Below, one piece after another: positions 28,314-36,618 of a stretch of 64,000 nt of DNA (positions within the stretch are counted from its first letter, which is position 1; each line of letters begins with the position of its first letter). The position numbers were made by a program, and so were the translations under genes. The notes under the pieces were generated by a model, which was given only the letters and a program-made list of their open reading frames with translations, had not been told where the DNA came from and made no database searches. The stretch is taken from assembly GCA_913020435.1 (NCBI GenBank), contig CAJVZZ010000006.1, forward strand, positions 1-64,000, in the 5' to 3' direction. The DNA is from an uncultured Flavobacteriales bacterium (GTDB lineage Bacteria; Bacteroidota; Bacteroidia; Flavobacteriales_G; Salibacteraceae).

Positions 28314-28892
28314 ATGGAAATCATTTTTGCAACAAACAATGCTCATAAGCTTGAGGAAATTCAAGCTATTGTTGGATCACATTTTAAATTATTAAGTCTA
28401 AACGATATTGGGTTTAATGAAGAAATTCCAGAAACGCAACCCACTATTGAGGGCAATGCGTTGCAAAAAGCAGAATATATTTTCGAACGCTTCAATAAAC
28501 CTGTATTTGCAGATGATACCGGTTTAGAAGTTAAAGTACTCAATGGAGAACCTGGAGTATACAGTGCACGTTATGCTGGACCCAATTGCTCTTTTAGCGA
28601 TAACGTAAATCTTTTATTACAAAATTTAAAAAGTAAAAAAGATAGATCTGCTCGATTTAAAACCGTGATTGCTCTGAAAATGTCAGCCCATAAGTCCGAA
28701 TTTTTTGAGGGAAAAATTGACGGAGTAATAACTGAAAAATTATCAGGAAAAGGCGGGTTCGGTTATGACCCTATTTTTCTGCCTGTTGGATTTAAGGAAA
28801 CATTTTCCGAAATGAGTCCACAAGCCAAAAATGAAATTAGTCATCGAGGATTAGCTACTCAAAAATTAGTTAACTTTCTAAAAACACTTTAA
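28314..28892 (+). CDS. rdgB: RdgB/HAM1 non-canonical purine NTP pyrophosphatase
   Basis: Hydrolyses ITP, dITP and XTP to monophosphates, keeping them out of DNA and RNA. From the ATG at 28314 it is 192 residues. Family signatures: IIFATNNAHKLEEI at the N-terminus (S/T-x-N-x-x-K), FADDTGLEVKVLNGEPGVYSARYAG, GKGGFGYDPIFLP, and the C-terminal SHRGLA. Its stop overlaps the next ATG by one base (TAATG). Confidence 0.97.
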   Translation: MEIIFATNNAHKLEEIQAIVGSHFKLLSLNDIGFNEEIPETQPTIEGNALQKAEYIFERFNKPVFADDTGLEVKVLNGEPGVYSARYAGPNCSFSDNVNLLLQNLKSKKDRSARFKTVIALKMSAHKSEFFEGKIDGVITEKLSGKGGFGYDPIFLPVGFKETFSEMSPQAKNEISHRGLATQKLVNFLKTL

Positions 28893-29362
28893 TGAAAAAA
28901 TTTAAAATCATTTCTGTTATAGTTTTAATCTTGGCGCTTGGTATTGGAGTGTATTTCTTCTTTTTTGCAGTTTATAGCAATGGCTACAGAGTAGGTACGA
29001 TAATAAAAATGAGTGAACGAGGTGTTATTTTTAAAACTCGCGAAGGTCAATTGCATACAGGTGGAGTCACTGCTGGTGGAGAGGGCGGACTTGCCTCAAC
29101 AATTTGGAGTTTTTCAGTTGAAAGAGGAAGTGATGAAATCCTAGATAAAATTAGTAAAGCTGCTGATGAGCAAAAAAGAGTGAAGCTGTTTTATCAAGAA
29201 AAATTTTATCAGTGGGCGTTCTTCGGTGACACCAAGTATTTTATACGAGAAGTAGAAATACTAGAATCTAAAACAGAAGCTAAACCATTAATAGAAAAAA
29301 AAACGGAATCTGACGTAGAACATGAAGCAGATCAACCGAGTGATGAAAATACGATGTTCTAA
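28892..29362 (+). CDS. Membrane-anchored hypothetical protein
   Basis: A 156-residue protein with an N-terminal membrane anchor (residues 5-27, IISVIVLILALGIGVYFFFFAVY) and a small soluble domain (GYRVGTIIKMSERGVIFKT, then LASTIWSFSVERG and KLFYQEKFYQWAFFGDTKYF). Similar proteins are widespread in Flavobacteriia, where some carry a misleading 6-phosphogluconate dehydrogenase name; no nucleotide-binding motif is present here. The tail from about 125 is Glu/Lys-rich. Coupled to rdgB by TAATG; convergent with DUF4301, overlapping by 4 bases. Confidence 0.7.
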   Translation: MKKFKIISVIVLILALGIGVYFFFFAVYSNGYRVGTIIKMSERGVIFKTREGQLHTGGVTAGGEGGLASTIWSFSVERGSDEILDKISKAADEQKRVKLFYQEKFYQWAFFGDTKYFIREVEILESKTEAKPLIEKKTESDVEHEADQPSDENTMF

Positions 29363-30777
29363 GCTGAGTGGTTAGGTTTCAGTAAATCCAATACTGTTTT
29401 TACTGGATTAAACGTGTGCAAAGGGACCTCAATAAAGTAAGTAATCCAATCTGCCATTGCACCATTCCATAAACCTGGTAACTCCAAAGCTTTTATAGGT
29501 GCTCCTTGAAATGATTTCTCAGTTATAAAACCTGTTTCATCATCTCTGTATTTCAGCAATTCAAACGCATTTCCTTTGAAGTCAGTTAACCAACAAACAA
29601 GATCTACGGGATTAAAATGCGTGCTATTTTGTAATATTTCTAACTGCTTCTTATCGCTTATATCAATTTGAGATTTCTCAACAATTTGCAAAGTAGAATT
29701 CCCCTCCATATCTTTTACCCAAAAAGGACCTCCACCAGGTTCTCCTGTATTTTTCACCATTCCACAAACTCGAATGGGTCGATTTAGAGCAAGTTTCAAT
29801 GTTTCAATATCGGTGATATTTAGTCCAAATTCCTTTTTAACAAAAGCCATTGCAGCTATAATTTCGCCCTTATCCAGTTCATTCAAAAGCTGAAAAATCG
29901 TTTTCTTCTTTTCTAAAAGTAGTCCTGCTAATAGTTTCTTATACTTCGAACTTTCAGGCTCTAATTCAGGTTTTACAACATTATCAATGTTTTTGATAAA
30001 CACCAAATCTGCATGAAGTGTGTTTAAATTCTCCAACAATGCACCATGCCCAGATGGTCGCATTAGAAATTCTCCCTCAATTAAAATTGGTTGATTGTCT
30101 AAATTAACTGCTACCGTATTCGTTTCTTGTAATTGGTTTGAAAAATGAATATTAAAATCAACGGTTGGAAATTCTTTCAAATACCTATCCACCAAATCAT
30201 TAAATAGCTTCTCGTGTTCGTTGGAAATGGTAAAATGGATCTGAACTTTGTTTTCTGACCCTGCGTAAGAAAGGCCCTCTAAAATATGATTAAAAACGGG
30301 TGTCTCTGCATTACCGTTAACTTCATGAAAAGGAATTGCACCTTTTGGTTTACTTCCAAACCCTAGCCCATTATCATACAATATTGTCTTTAAAATGATC
30401 AATTGGTTCGCTACTTCAGTTGGATTTTCAAGAACTTCGGAACTACTAGACAATAATTCCTTCAATGCTCTATAAAAAACAAAATTTGGAAGATTATTAA
30501 TGAAAATTGTAGCTGCAGCATTTAACGATTTCTCGTTTTCTAATTCAACAACTCCAGCAAACAACTCTTTAAACATTCGGGTTGCAGCACCACTTGCTGG
30601 GACAAACTTTAAAATCCTAAAATCCTTTTTTTCTTTATCATAACTAGTTATTAATGACTCTGTCTCTGATTCAGAAAAAGAAAGTATACCATCTTCTAAA
30701 ACCGCTGACCTATCCAAATTAATAAATGGAAAGCCAGATTTAAATCGCTCTAATTGTGATTCAATGTTTGAATTCAT
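29359..30777 (-). CDS. DUF4301-family protein
   Basis: A 472-residue cytoplasmic protein. The motif RVCGMVKNTGEPGGGPFWV, typical of DUF4301, is present, together with LKFVPASGAATRMFKELF in the N-terminal third and MRPSGHGALLENLN in the middle. The PxSGxATRM segment suggests a phosphate/nucleotide-binding loop, but the activity is unknown to me. The frame is open to 30825, but a TAGGTTTG box lies inside that extension, so the ATG at 30777 (MNSNIESQLERF) is chosen. Confidence 0.85.
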   Translation of the reverse strand: MNSNIESQLERFKSGFPFINLDRSAVLEDGILSFSESETESLITSYDKEKKDFRILKFVPASGAATRMFKELFAGVVELENEKSLNAAATIFINNLPNFVFYRALKELLSSSSEVLENPTEVANQLIILKTILYDNGLGFGSKPKGAIPFHEVNGNAETPVFNHILEGLSYAGSENKVQIHFTISNEHEKLFNDLVDRYLKEFPTVDFNIHFSNQLQETNTVAVNLDNQPILIEGEFLMRPSGHGALLENLNTLHADLVFIKNIDNVVKPELEPESSKYKKLLAGLLLEKKKTIFQLLNELDKGEIIAAMAFVKKEFGLNITDIETLKLALNRPIRVCGMVKNTGEPGGGPFWVKDMEGNSTLQIVEKSQIDISDKKQLEILQNSTHFNPVDLVCWLTDFKGNAFELLKYRDDETGFITEKSFQGAPIKALELPGLWNGAMADWITYFIEVPLHTFNPVKTVLDLLKPNHSA

Positions 30778-30795
30778 GGGTAATTTTTGCAGATT

Positions 30796-30803
30796 CAAAC
30801 CTA
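30796..30803 (-). promoter_or_regulatory. -7 box for the DUF4301 gene
   Basis: The minus strand reads TAGGTTTG (plus-strand CAAACCTA), a TAnnTTTG match ending 19 bases before the ATG at 30777. It decides against the longer reading frame that starts at a TTG at 30825. Confidence 0.5.
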
Positions 30804-30908
30804 AAGTTTTGAATTCAACTAACAACTAAAAAACTTTCAAGAATTTACTTTTCTAAAATTAGCTTTGAATGCGAGACGATTAAAAAACATTTCGCAATTT
30901 CGCAATTC

Positions 30909-30916
30909 TATATTTG
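30909..30916 (+). promoter_or_regulatory. -7 box for the M1 peptidase gene
   Basis: TATATTTG, 39 bases before the ATG at 30955. It overlaps an N-terminal extension of the reading frame (open from 30865) and so supports the downstream, lipoprotein-type start. Confidence 0.5.
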
Positions 30917-30954
30917 ACTACAATTTTGTTGTTCATTTTAATAAAAAATTCAAA

Positions 30955-32838
30955 ATGAGAATATTAAGCTATCTAATTCTAGCAGTAACTTTAATTACTG
31001 GATTAATTTCGTGCAAAGCAGACAAGCCAGTAAAAAAAGAGAAAGAAGAAGCAAAAGAAACGATGATAAAGTTTGAAGACAAGCACACTTATGCAAAACC
31101 TCAAGAAGCTGTAATTACTCATCTTGATTGGACTGCAAATGTTGATTTCGAGACTAAAACAATCACTGCAACTGCAGTTTACAAAATCAAAACTGCTGAA
31201 TCAGCCTCAAAAATTATTTTTGACACAAAAGATAGCTTGAATATTATAGCTGTTCGGGTTGATGGAAAAGTAGCTAAATATGAAATTGGTGCAACGGATG
31301 AGTTTTTAGGTGCACCATTAACAGTTGAGTTAGCAAAGGAAGCAAAACAAGTTGAAATTGATTATAAAACCAATCCAACTGCAGCTGCAGTTCAATGGTT
31401 AAGTCCGCAGCAAACTGCAAACAAGACTACTCCTTTCTTATTCACACAATCGCAAGCTATTTTAGCCCGTAGTTGGTTTCCTATTCAGGACGGACCCGGA
31501 ATCCGTTTTACTTATGAGGCAGAAGTCACAGTCCCAAAAGGCATGATTGCTCTAATGAGTGCAGAAAACCCTACCAAAAAAAATGAAACAGGAATTTATA
31601 GTTTCTCAATGAAGCAACCGGTTCCCGCATATTTAATGGCATTGACTATTGGAGATGTAGATTACAGAAAACTAGGAGCCCATACAGGAATTTATGCTGA
31701 ATCTACTTTAATGGAAAAAGCAGCTTACGAATTTGCTGAAATGGAAGACATGCTTCTAGCAGCAGAAAAACTTTATGGTAAATACCAATGGGAAGTTTAT
31801 GATATGATTATCCTACCTCCTTCTTTCCCTTTTGGAGGAATGGAAAACCCTCGCCTGACCTTCGCTACCCCTACTATTATTGCTGGTGATCGCTCATTAA
31901 CCGCTTTAGTTGCTCATGAATTAGCGCATAGCTGGAGTGGTAATTTAGTTACCAATGCAACCTGGGATGATTTCTGGTTAAATGAAGGATTTACAGTGTA
32001 CTTCGAAAGAAGAATAATGGAATCACTTTACGGAAAAGATTATGCTGAAATGTTAGCTCAATTGGGTTATCAAGATTTGTTGGAAACGGTAGACGATTAC
32101 ATGGAAAAAAATCAACCGGAAGATACTCATTTGAAGTTAAACTTAGATGGTCGTAACCCAGATGATGGTATGTCCGATATTGCTTATGAAAAGGGTTATT
32201 TCTTTTTACGATTAGTTGAAAACACTGTAGGACGAGAAAAATTTGACGTCTTTCTAAAAGACTATTTTCAGGGAAATGCTTTTAAAGTAATGACTACAGA
32301 AGCATTCATTATCCACCTTAAAACTAATTTATTAGACTCTGCCGCTTATACTTCAATCGGTGCTGATCAATGGATTTATGGCGAAGGTCTTCCTGATAAT
32401 TTGCCTGCTCCAAACAGTAATAAATTTGAATTGGTTAATGCTGAAATTGAAGCTTGGAAAAACGGAGCAGCTGCTAAAAAGTTGGAAACCACAGATTGGT
32501 CTTCACATGAATGGTTGCACTTCATAAGAACTTTGCCTGGTGGGCTTTCTTTCGATAAAATGAAAGAATTGGATACTGCTTTTAGATTCACCAAATCTGG
32601 GAACTCTGAAGTTCTAGCGGCTTGGTTTCAGCACACTATCAAAAACAACTACGTGCCTTCAAATCAAGTTATGAAAGACTTTTTAGTTTCTGTTGGAAGA
32701 CGTAAGTTCTTGACTCCAACTTACACTGCTCTTAAGGAATCAGGAAAGTTATCAATGGCTAAAGAAATTTATAAAGAAGCAAGACCAAACTACCACAGTG
32801 TGAGTCAACAAACTATGGATGAATTATTAGGATTTTAA
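30955..32838 (+). CDS. M1-family metallopeptidase lipoprotein (LTA4 hydrolase-like)
   Basis: An exported zinc aminopeptidase of 627 residues. The ATG at 30955 gives a clear lipoprotein signal (hydrophobic residues 4-18, lipobox LISC). Catalytic elements: the substrate-binding FGGMENPRL, the zinc site HELAHSW with GNLVTN, and the third ligand in LNEGFTVYFERR. The C-terminal helical domain matches the leukotriene A4 hydrolase branch of M1. It probably trims peptides at the outer membrane or in the periplasm. The proline dehydrogenase gene follows 10 bases later, consistent with peptide and proline catabolism, though that link is inferred. Confidence 0.94.
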   Translation: MRILSYLILAVTLITGLISCKADKPVKKEKEEAKETMIKFEDKHTYAKPQEAVITHLDWTANVDFETKTITATAVYKIKTAESASKIIFDTKDSLNIIAVRVDGKVAKYEIGATDEFLGAPLTVELAKEAKQVEIDYKTNPTAAAVQWLSPQQTANKTTPFLFTQSQAILARSWFPIQDGPGIRFTYEAEVTVPKGMIALMSAENPTKKNETGIYSFSMKQPVPAYLMALTIGDVDYRKLGAHTGIYAESTLMEKAAYEFAEMEDMLLAAEKLYGKYQWEVYDMIILPPSFPFGGMENPRLTFATPTIIAGDRSLTALVAHELAHSWSGNLVTNATWDDFWLNEGFTVYFERRIMESLYGKDYAEMLAQLGYQDLLETVDDYMEKNQPEDTHLKLNLDGRNPDDGMSDIAYEKGYFFLRLVENTVGREKFDVFLKDYFQGNAFKVMTTEAFIIHLKTNLLDSAAYTSIGADQWIYGEGLPDNLPAPNSNKFELVNAEIEAWKNGAAAKKLETTDWSSHEWLHFIRTLPGGLSFDKMKELDTAFRFTKSGNSEVLAAWFQHTIKNNYVPSNQVMKDFLVSVGRRKFLTPTYTALKESGKLSMAKEIYKEARPNYHSVSQQTMDELLGF

Positions 32839-32848
32839 ATCGAACTGA

Positions 32849-34036
32849 ATGAGCAATATTCCATCATTTAGCAACACCGAAGTTGCTTTTAAGTCTAAAT
32901 CAACTATAGAACTAAAGTTTACCAGATTAATTTTCAAATTGATGGGAAGCCCAGGCTTGGTCAATATTCTGACGGATCTGACCACTTTCGCTTTAAAAAT
33001 GCGCCTTCCTGTTCAATGGATTATTAAAAAAACGATCTTCAAGCAATTTTGTGGAGGAGAAAAAATTAATGAATGCACTGGAACCTATGAATTACTCAAA
33101 AAAAATAATATTGAAGCAATTCTAGATTACAGTGTTGAAGGCCAATCATTAGAGTCTGATTTTGATTATGTGAGAGATGAGTTACTTCAGTTAATTGTTA
33201 ATGCTAAAAAATATGCAAAGGTTCCAACGACTTGTTTAAAAATTACTGGAATTGCAAACTTTTCTATTTTAGAGAAAGTATCTGCAAATTCACAATTAAG
33301 CGAGGCAGAAAAGCATGAATATAATCAAGTAATAAAACGTCTAGACTCCATTTGTAAAAAAGCGTTTGACAATGATGTTGAAATTTATATTGATGCTGAA
33401 GAAACTTGGATTCAAGTTGCCATTGATCGACTGGCAGAGGTAATGATGCAAAAGTATAATGGTAAAGTGGCAATTGTTTTTACTACTCTTCAAATGTACC
33501 GCCACGATCGGCTTGAATACCTTCAAGGATTAATTAAAAAAACGACTAAGCAAAATTTTGTTTTAGGTGCTAAAATAGTTCGAGGTGCGTATTTAGAAAA
33601 AGAAAACGAAAGAGCTAAAAATAACGGCTACTCAACTCCTATGCAACCTAATAAGTCTGCAACAGATAACGACTACAATTCAGCTTTAAAATTGATGGTT
33701 GATAATATCGAAAAAGTGGAACTATGTGCTGGAACCCATAACGAAGACAGTGCAAAATTACTTTGCAAATTAATGGCTGATAAAGGATTAGAAAATTCTT
33801 ACAGAGGAATATTCTTCTCACAACTGTATGGTATGTCTGACAATATTAGTTTTAACCTTGCCCATTCAGGCTATAATGTTTCTAAATACCTTCCTTATGG
33901 TCCGGTTCGAGATACACTTCCTTACCTCATTCGCCGAGCCAGAGAAAACACCTCAATTGCAGGTCAAATGGGTCGTGAATTAGCTTTGATAACCAAGGAG
34001 TTATCAAGAAGAAAAGCTCAGCCAACTATTAATTAA
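32849..34036 (+). CDS. Proline dehydrogenase
   Basis: FAD-dependent oxidation of proline to 1-pyrroline-5-carboxylate by the PRODH beta/alpha barrel. The 395-residue protein shows the family core: YIDAEETW, LGAKIVRGAYLEKENERA, CAGTHNEDSA and the C-terminal YGPVRDTLPYLIRRARENTS (substrate-binding Arg pair). It is the stand-alone form; no P5C dehydrogenase domain is fused or adjacent. A terminator-like hairpin lies just after the stop. Confidence 0.95.
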   Translation: MSNIPSFSNTEVAFKSKSTIELKFTRLIFKLMGSPGLVNILTDLTTFALKMRLPVQWIIKKTIFKQFCGGEKINECTGTYELLKKNNIEAILDYSVEGQSLESDFDYVRDELLQLIVNAKKYAKVPTTCLKITGIANFSILEKVSANSQLSEAEKHEYNQVIKRLDSICKKAFDNDVEIYIDAEETWIQVAIDRLAEVMMQKYNGKVAIVFTTLQMYRHDRLEYLQGLIKKTTKQNFVLGAKIVRGAYLEKENERAKNNGYSTPMQPNKSATDNDYNSALKLMVDNIEKVELCAGTHNEDSAKLLCKLMADKGLENSYRGIFFSQLYGMSDNISFNLAHSGYNVSKYLPYGPVRDTLPYLIRRARENTSIAGQMGRELALITKELSRRKAQPTIN

Positions 34037-34048
34037 AACTGTCGTCTT

Positions 34049-34091
34049 ATAAGGTGAAGCTTATAAGGTTCATTATATGAGCTTCGCTTAT
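34049..34091 (+). terminator. Terminator-like imperfect hairpin
   Basis: ATAAGGTGAAGCTTATA (34049-34065) pairs imperfectly with TATATGAGCTTCGCTTAT (34074-34091); the core GAAGCT/AGCTTC is exact. It is followed by GTATTTTT. Probably ends the M1 peptidase-proline dehydrogenase transcript. Confidence 0.55.
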
Positions 34092-34119
34092 CGTATTTTT
34101 ACCCCAAAATCTAGAAACA

Positions 34120-36618
34120 ATGCGTGTATTTATTGCTTTATCAACTTTTTTGTTTTTTGTCAATACGACTTCCGCTCAGTATTGCACACCTATAGGGAAC
34201 TGTGTATTTGATGATTACATTGATAATTTCCAATTCAACACTATTTCAAATTTAAATACCCAAGGAACAAACTGCGGTTCTCGATTTAACCCAGGAAACG
34301 CATACTCAAGCACTGGACTCAGAACAACAATTACACAAGGCCAGAAATACTATATGCGCATTACCTCAAGAACTGCAGTGAATAGACAGCAAGGCTTTGC
34401 TATTTGGATTGATTACAATCAGGATAATGACTTCGACGATGTAGGTGAATTTGTTTGGAGTTCTCCAAAAGCGGATACTGTTTTCACGGATTCAATTCTA
34501 ATCCCATATTCAACCTTAACTGGATTAACAAGAATGCGTGTTAGAAGCCAACGAAATTCAACTATTAGCTCAATAGAATCTTGTTCAACGATTAATCGCG
34601 GAGAATCTGAAGACTATCTAGTCGATATTAAAGCTTCTCAAATCGCTCCACTAACAGATTTCACTTCAAACACAACCTTCACTTGTGACGGTACTGTCAA
34701 ATTTCAAGATATTACTCCCAATCAAGTTACCACAAGGCTTTGGGAATTTGGAGATGGAGATACCTCTATTTTACAAGATCCAACGCACACCTACACTGCA
34801 ACGGGAACCTATACTGTTAAGCTTACTTGTACTAATAGTTTTGGTTCAAAGCAAGAAGTTAAAACCAACTTGATTACTTACAATGCAAGTGGTTTAAAAC
34901 GAGCGTCATGTTCACCGACGACAGGTTCAGTAAATTCAGGTTTTGGTGTTACAAATTTTTCCTTTACAACTATAAATAATCCCAGTGCCGATGCTACTGC
35001 TGGTTTTGAGGATTTATCATGTATTCAAGGATCCGCCTCTCAAGGTGTGAGTTATCAGATGACCATTTCAGCTCCGAATGCACCTGCAAATCAAAACTTT
35101 AGAGCTTGGATAGATTACAACAATGATGGACTTTTTAGTAATTCTACAGAATTGGTTTTATCTCAAGATGATCAAAAATCAGGTTTGGCAACAATCAGAG
35201 TTCCAGCTAATGTAGTTCTTGGCACCCCTCTAAGAATAAGGGTTGCTGCAGTCTATACCTTGAGTGCCCCAGTATCCTCGAGTTTTAACGCATGCTCGAA
35301 TCTGAGCTATGGTCAAATGGAAGATTATGGTATTGTAGTATCACTAAACACTAGCCCTCCAGTTACAGAATTCGAAACCGCAACTTTAAAGTCTTGTGAT
35401 GGAAGAGTAGATTTCGTAGACCTTTCCACAAACGTTCCTACCTCTTGGACTTGGGATTTTGGTGACGGAAATCAAAGTTCGCTTCAAAATCCAACACACA
35501 CTTATGTTGCCAGTGGGACGTACACCGTCAAATTGATCACATCGAATCTATATGGTTCAGACAATACCACCAAGACTTCTTATATCACGGTCAAACTAGC
35601 TGATGCAGTAAAAATCGCTTGCATACCTGTAACAAACTCACATAGAGAATATTATGGTATTCACTCTGTACTTTTCGAATCGATAAACAATAAATCTGAA
35701 GATGGTCGAGTTGGTTACGAAGACTTTAGTTGTGCACAACAAGTAGTTCTAGTAGAGAATAAAACCTACAATATTGAGATCAAAACTGGCTCGCTAAATC
35801 TTGAAGATGTCTATGTATGGATAGATTACAACAATGATGGAATTTTAGATCCTGCTACTGAACAAGTATTTTATTCTGGAAGCGATAGTCTCCATAAAGG
35901 AACGATAACTATTCCAGCTACAAGCATTCAATTTAAGTCGCTTAGGATGAGGGTTATGAGTGATATATTAGGTACAAATCCAAATGCTTGTACAAATCCA
36001 ACCTATGGACAAGCTGAAGATTATGGATTAATAATTACTGGTGATACTTCAGCACAACCTCAAGCTCCAACTGCGAGCTTTAGTGCCGATTCGGTTCAAT
36101 CTTGCTTAGGCCTAATTAAATTTAGTGAGAACTCAAGTAACTCTCCAACAAGTTGGTCTTGGGATTTTGGAGATGGTAGTTCAAGTATTATCAAAGATCC
36201 AGCGCATCAATATGCTGCTTCAGGAATATTTACAGTAAAGCTAACCGCTAGTAATAGCATTGGAAATGATGTTGAAACAAAAACTAGTTACATAGAAGTT
36301 GATGAACGATTTTGCACACCAAGCGGCAAAAATGGTGGTGACGGTGTTGGGATTGACTTTGTTACATTTAAAGAATCAATATTGATCTATCCAAATCCTG
36401 CTGAAGACTTAGTAAACATTGAGTTTCCATTGTCTTCTGTTCAAAAGTTTGAAGTTGCCATAATTTCAGTTCAAGGACAAATTCTATATTTGAATGAAAT
36501 AATATCTGGAGAGACTAAAAAAATACAATTAGAATTAGAAGGTTTCCCTTCAGGCCTTCACTTTTTAAGAATTAATATGGGTAAATCTAGCTACACTAAA
36601 AAGCTTATAATAAATTAA
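34120..36618 (+). CDS. GEVED/PKD-repeat secreted protein with T9SS type A sorting domain
   Basis: An 832-residue surface or released protein. Signal peptide residues 1-19 (cut after TSAQ). Three alternating modules follow: GEVED-type domains (their ends GESEDYLV, GQMEDYGIV, GQAEDYGLI are near residues 167, 408 and 643) and PKD domains (WEFGDG, WDFGDG twice, each with HTY/HQY and TVKL). The C-terminus is a T9SS type A sorting domain (ILIYPNPAEDLVNIE, then GLHFLRINMGKSSYTKKLI). Such proteins are adhesins or scaffolds; no enzyme domain is seen. The next gene starts at the base after the stop. Confidence 0.9.
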   Translation: MRVFIALSTFLFFVNTTSAQYCTPIGNCVFDDYIDNFQFNTISNLNTQGTNCGSRFNPGNAYSSTGLRTTITQGQKYYMRITSRTAVNRQQGFAIWIDYNQDNDFDDVGEFVWSSPKADTVFTDSILIPYSTLTGLTRMRVRSQRNSTISSIESCSTINRGESEDYLVDIKASQIAPLTDFTSNTTFTCDGTVKFQDITPNQVTTRLWEFGDGDTSILQDPTHTYTATGTYTVKLTCTNSFGSKQEVKTNLITYNASGLKRASCSPTTGSVNSGFGVTNFSFTTINNPSADATAGFEDLSCIQGSASQGVSYQMTISAPNAPANQNFRAWIDYNNDGLFSNSTELVLSQDDQKSGLATIRVPANVVLGTPLRIRVAAVYTLSAPVSSSFNACSNLSYGQMEDYGIVVSLNTSPPVTEFETATLKSCDGRVDFVDLSTNVPTSWTWDFGDGNQSSLQNPTHTYVASGTYTVKLITSNLYGSDNTTKTSYITVKLADAVKIACIPVTNSHREYYGIHSVLFESINNKSEDGRVGYEDFSCAQQVVLVENKTYNIEIKTGSLNLEDVYVWIDYNNDGILDPATEQVFYSGSDSLHKGTITIPATSIQFKSLRMRVMSDILGTNPNACTNPTYGQAEDYGLIITGDTSAQPQAPTASFSADSVQSCLGLIKFSENSSNSPTSWSWDFGDGSSSIIKDPAHQYAASGIFTVKLTASNSIGNDVETKTSYIEVDERFCTPSGKNGGDGVGIDFVTFKESILIYPNPAEDLVNIEFPLSSVQKFEVAIISVQGQILYLNEIISGETKKIQLELEGFPSGLHFLRINMGKSSYTKKLIIN

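Noticed and set aside
34120-36618. Recent duplication of the GEVED/PKD modules
   Set aside because: The three modules are similar in motif but differ throughout in sequence, so duplication is old.
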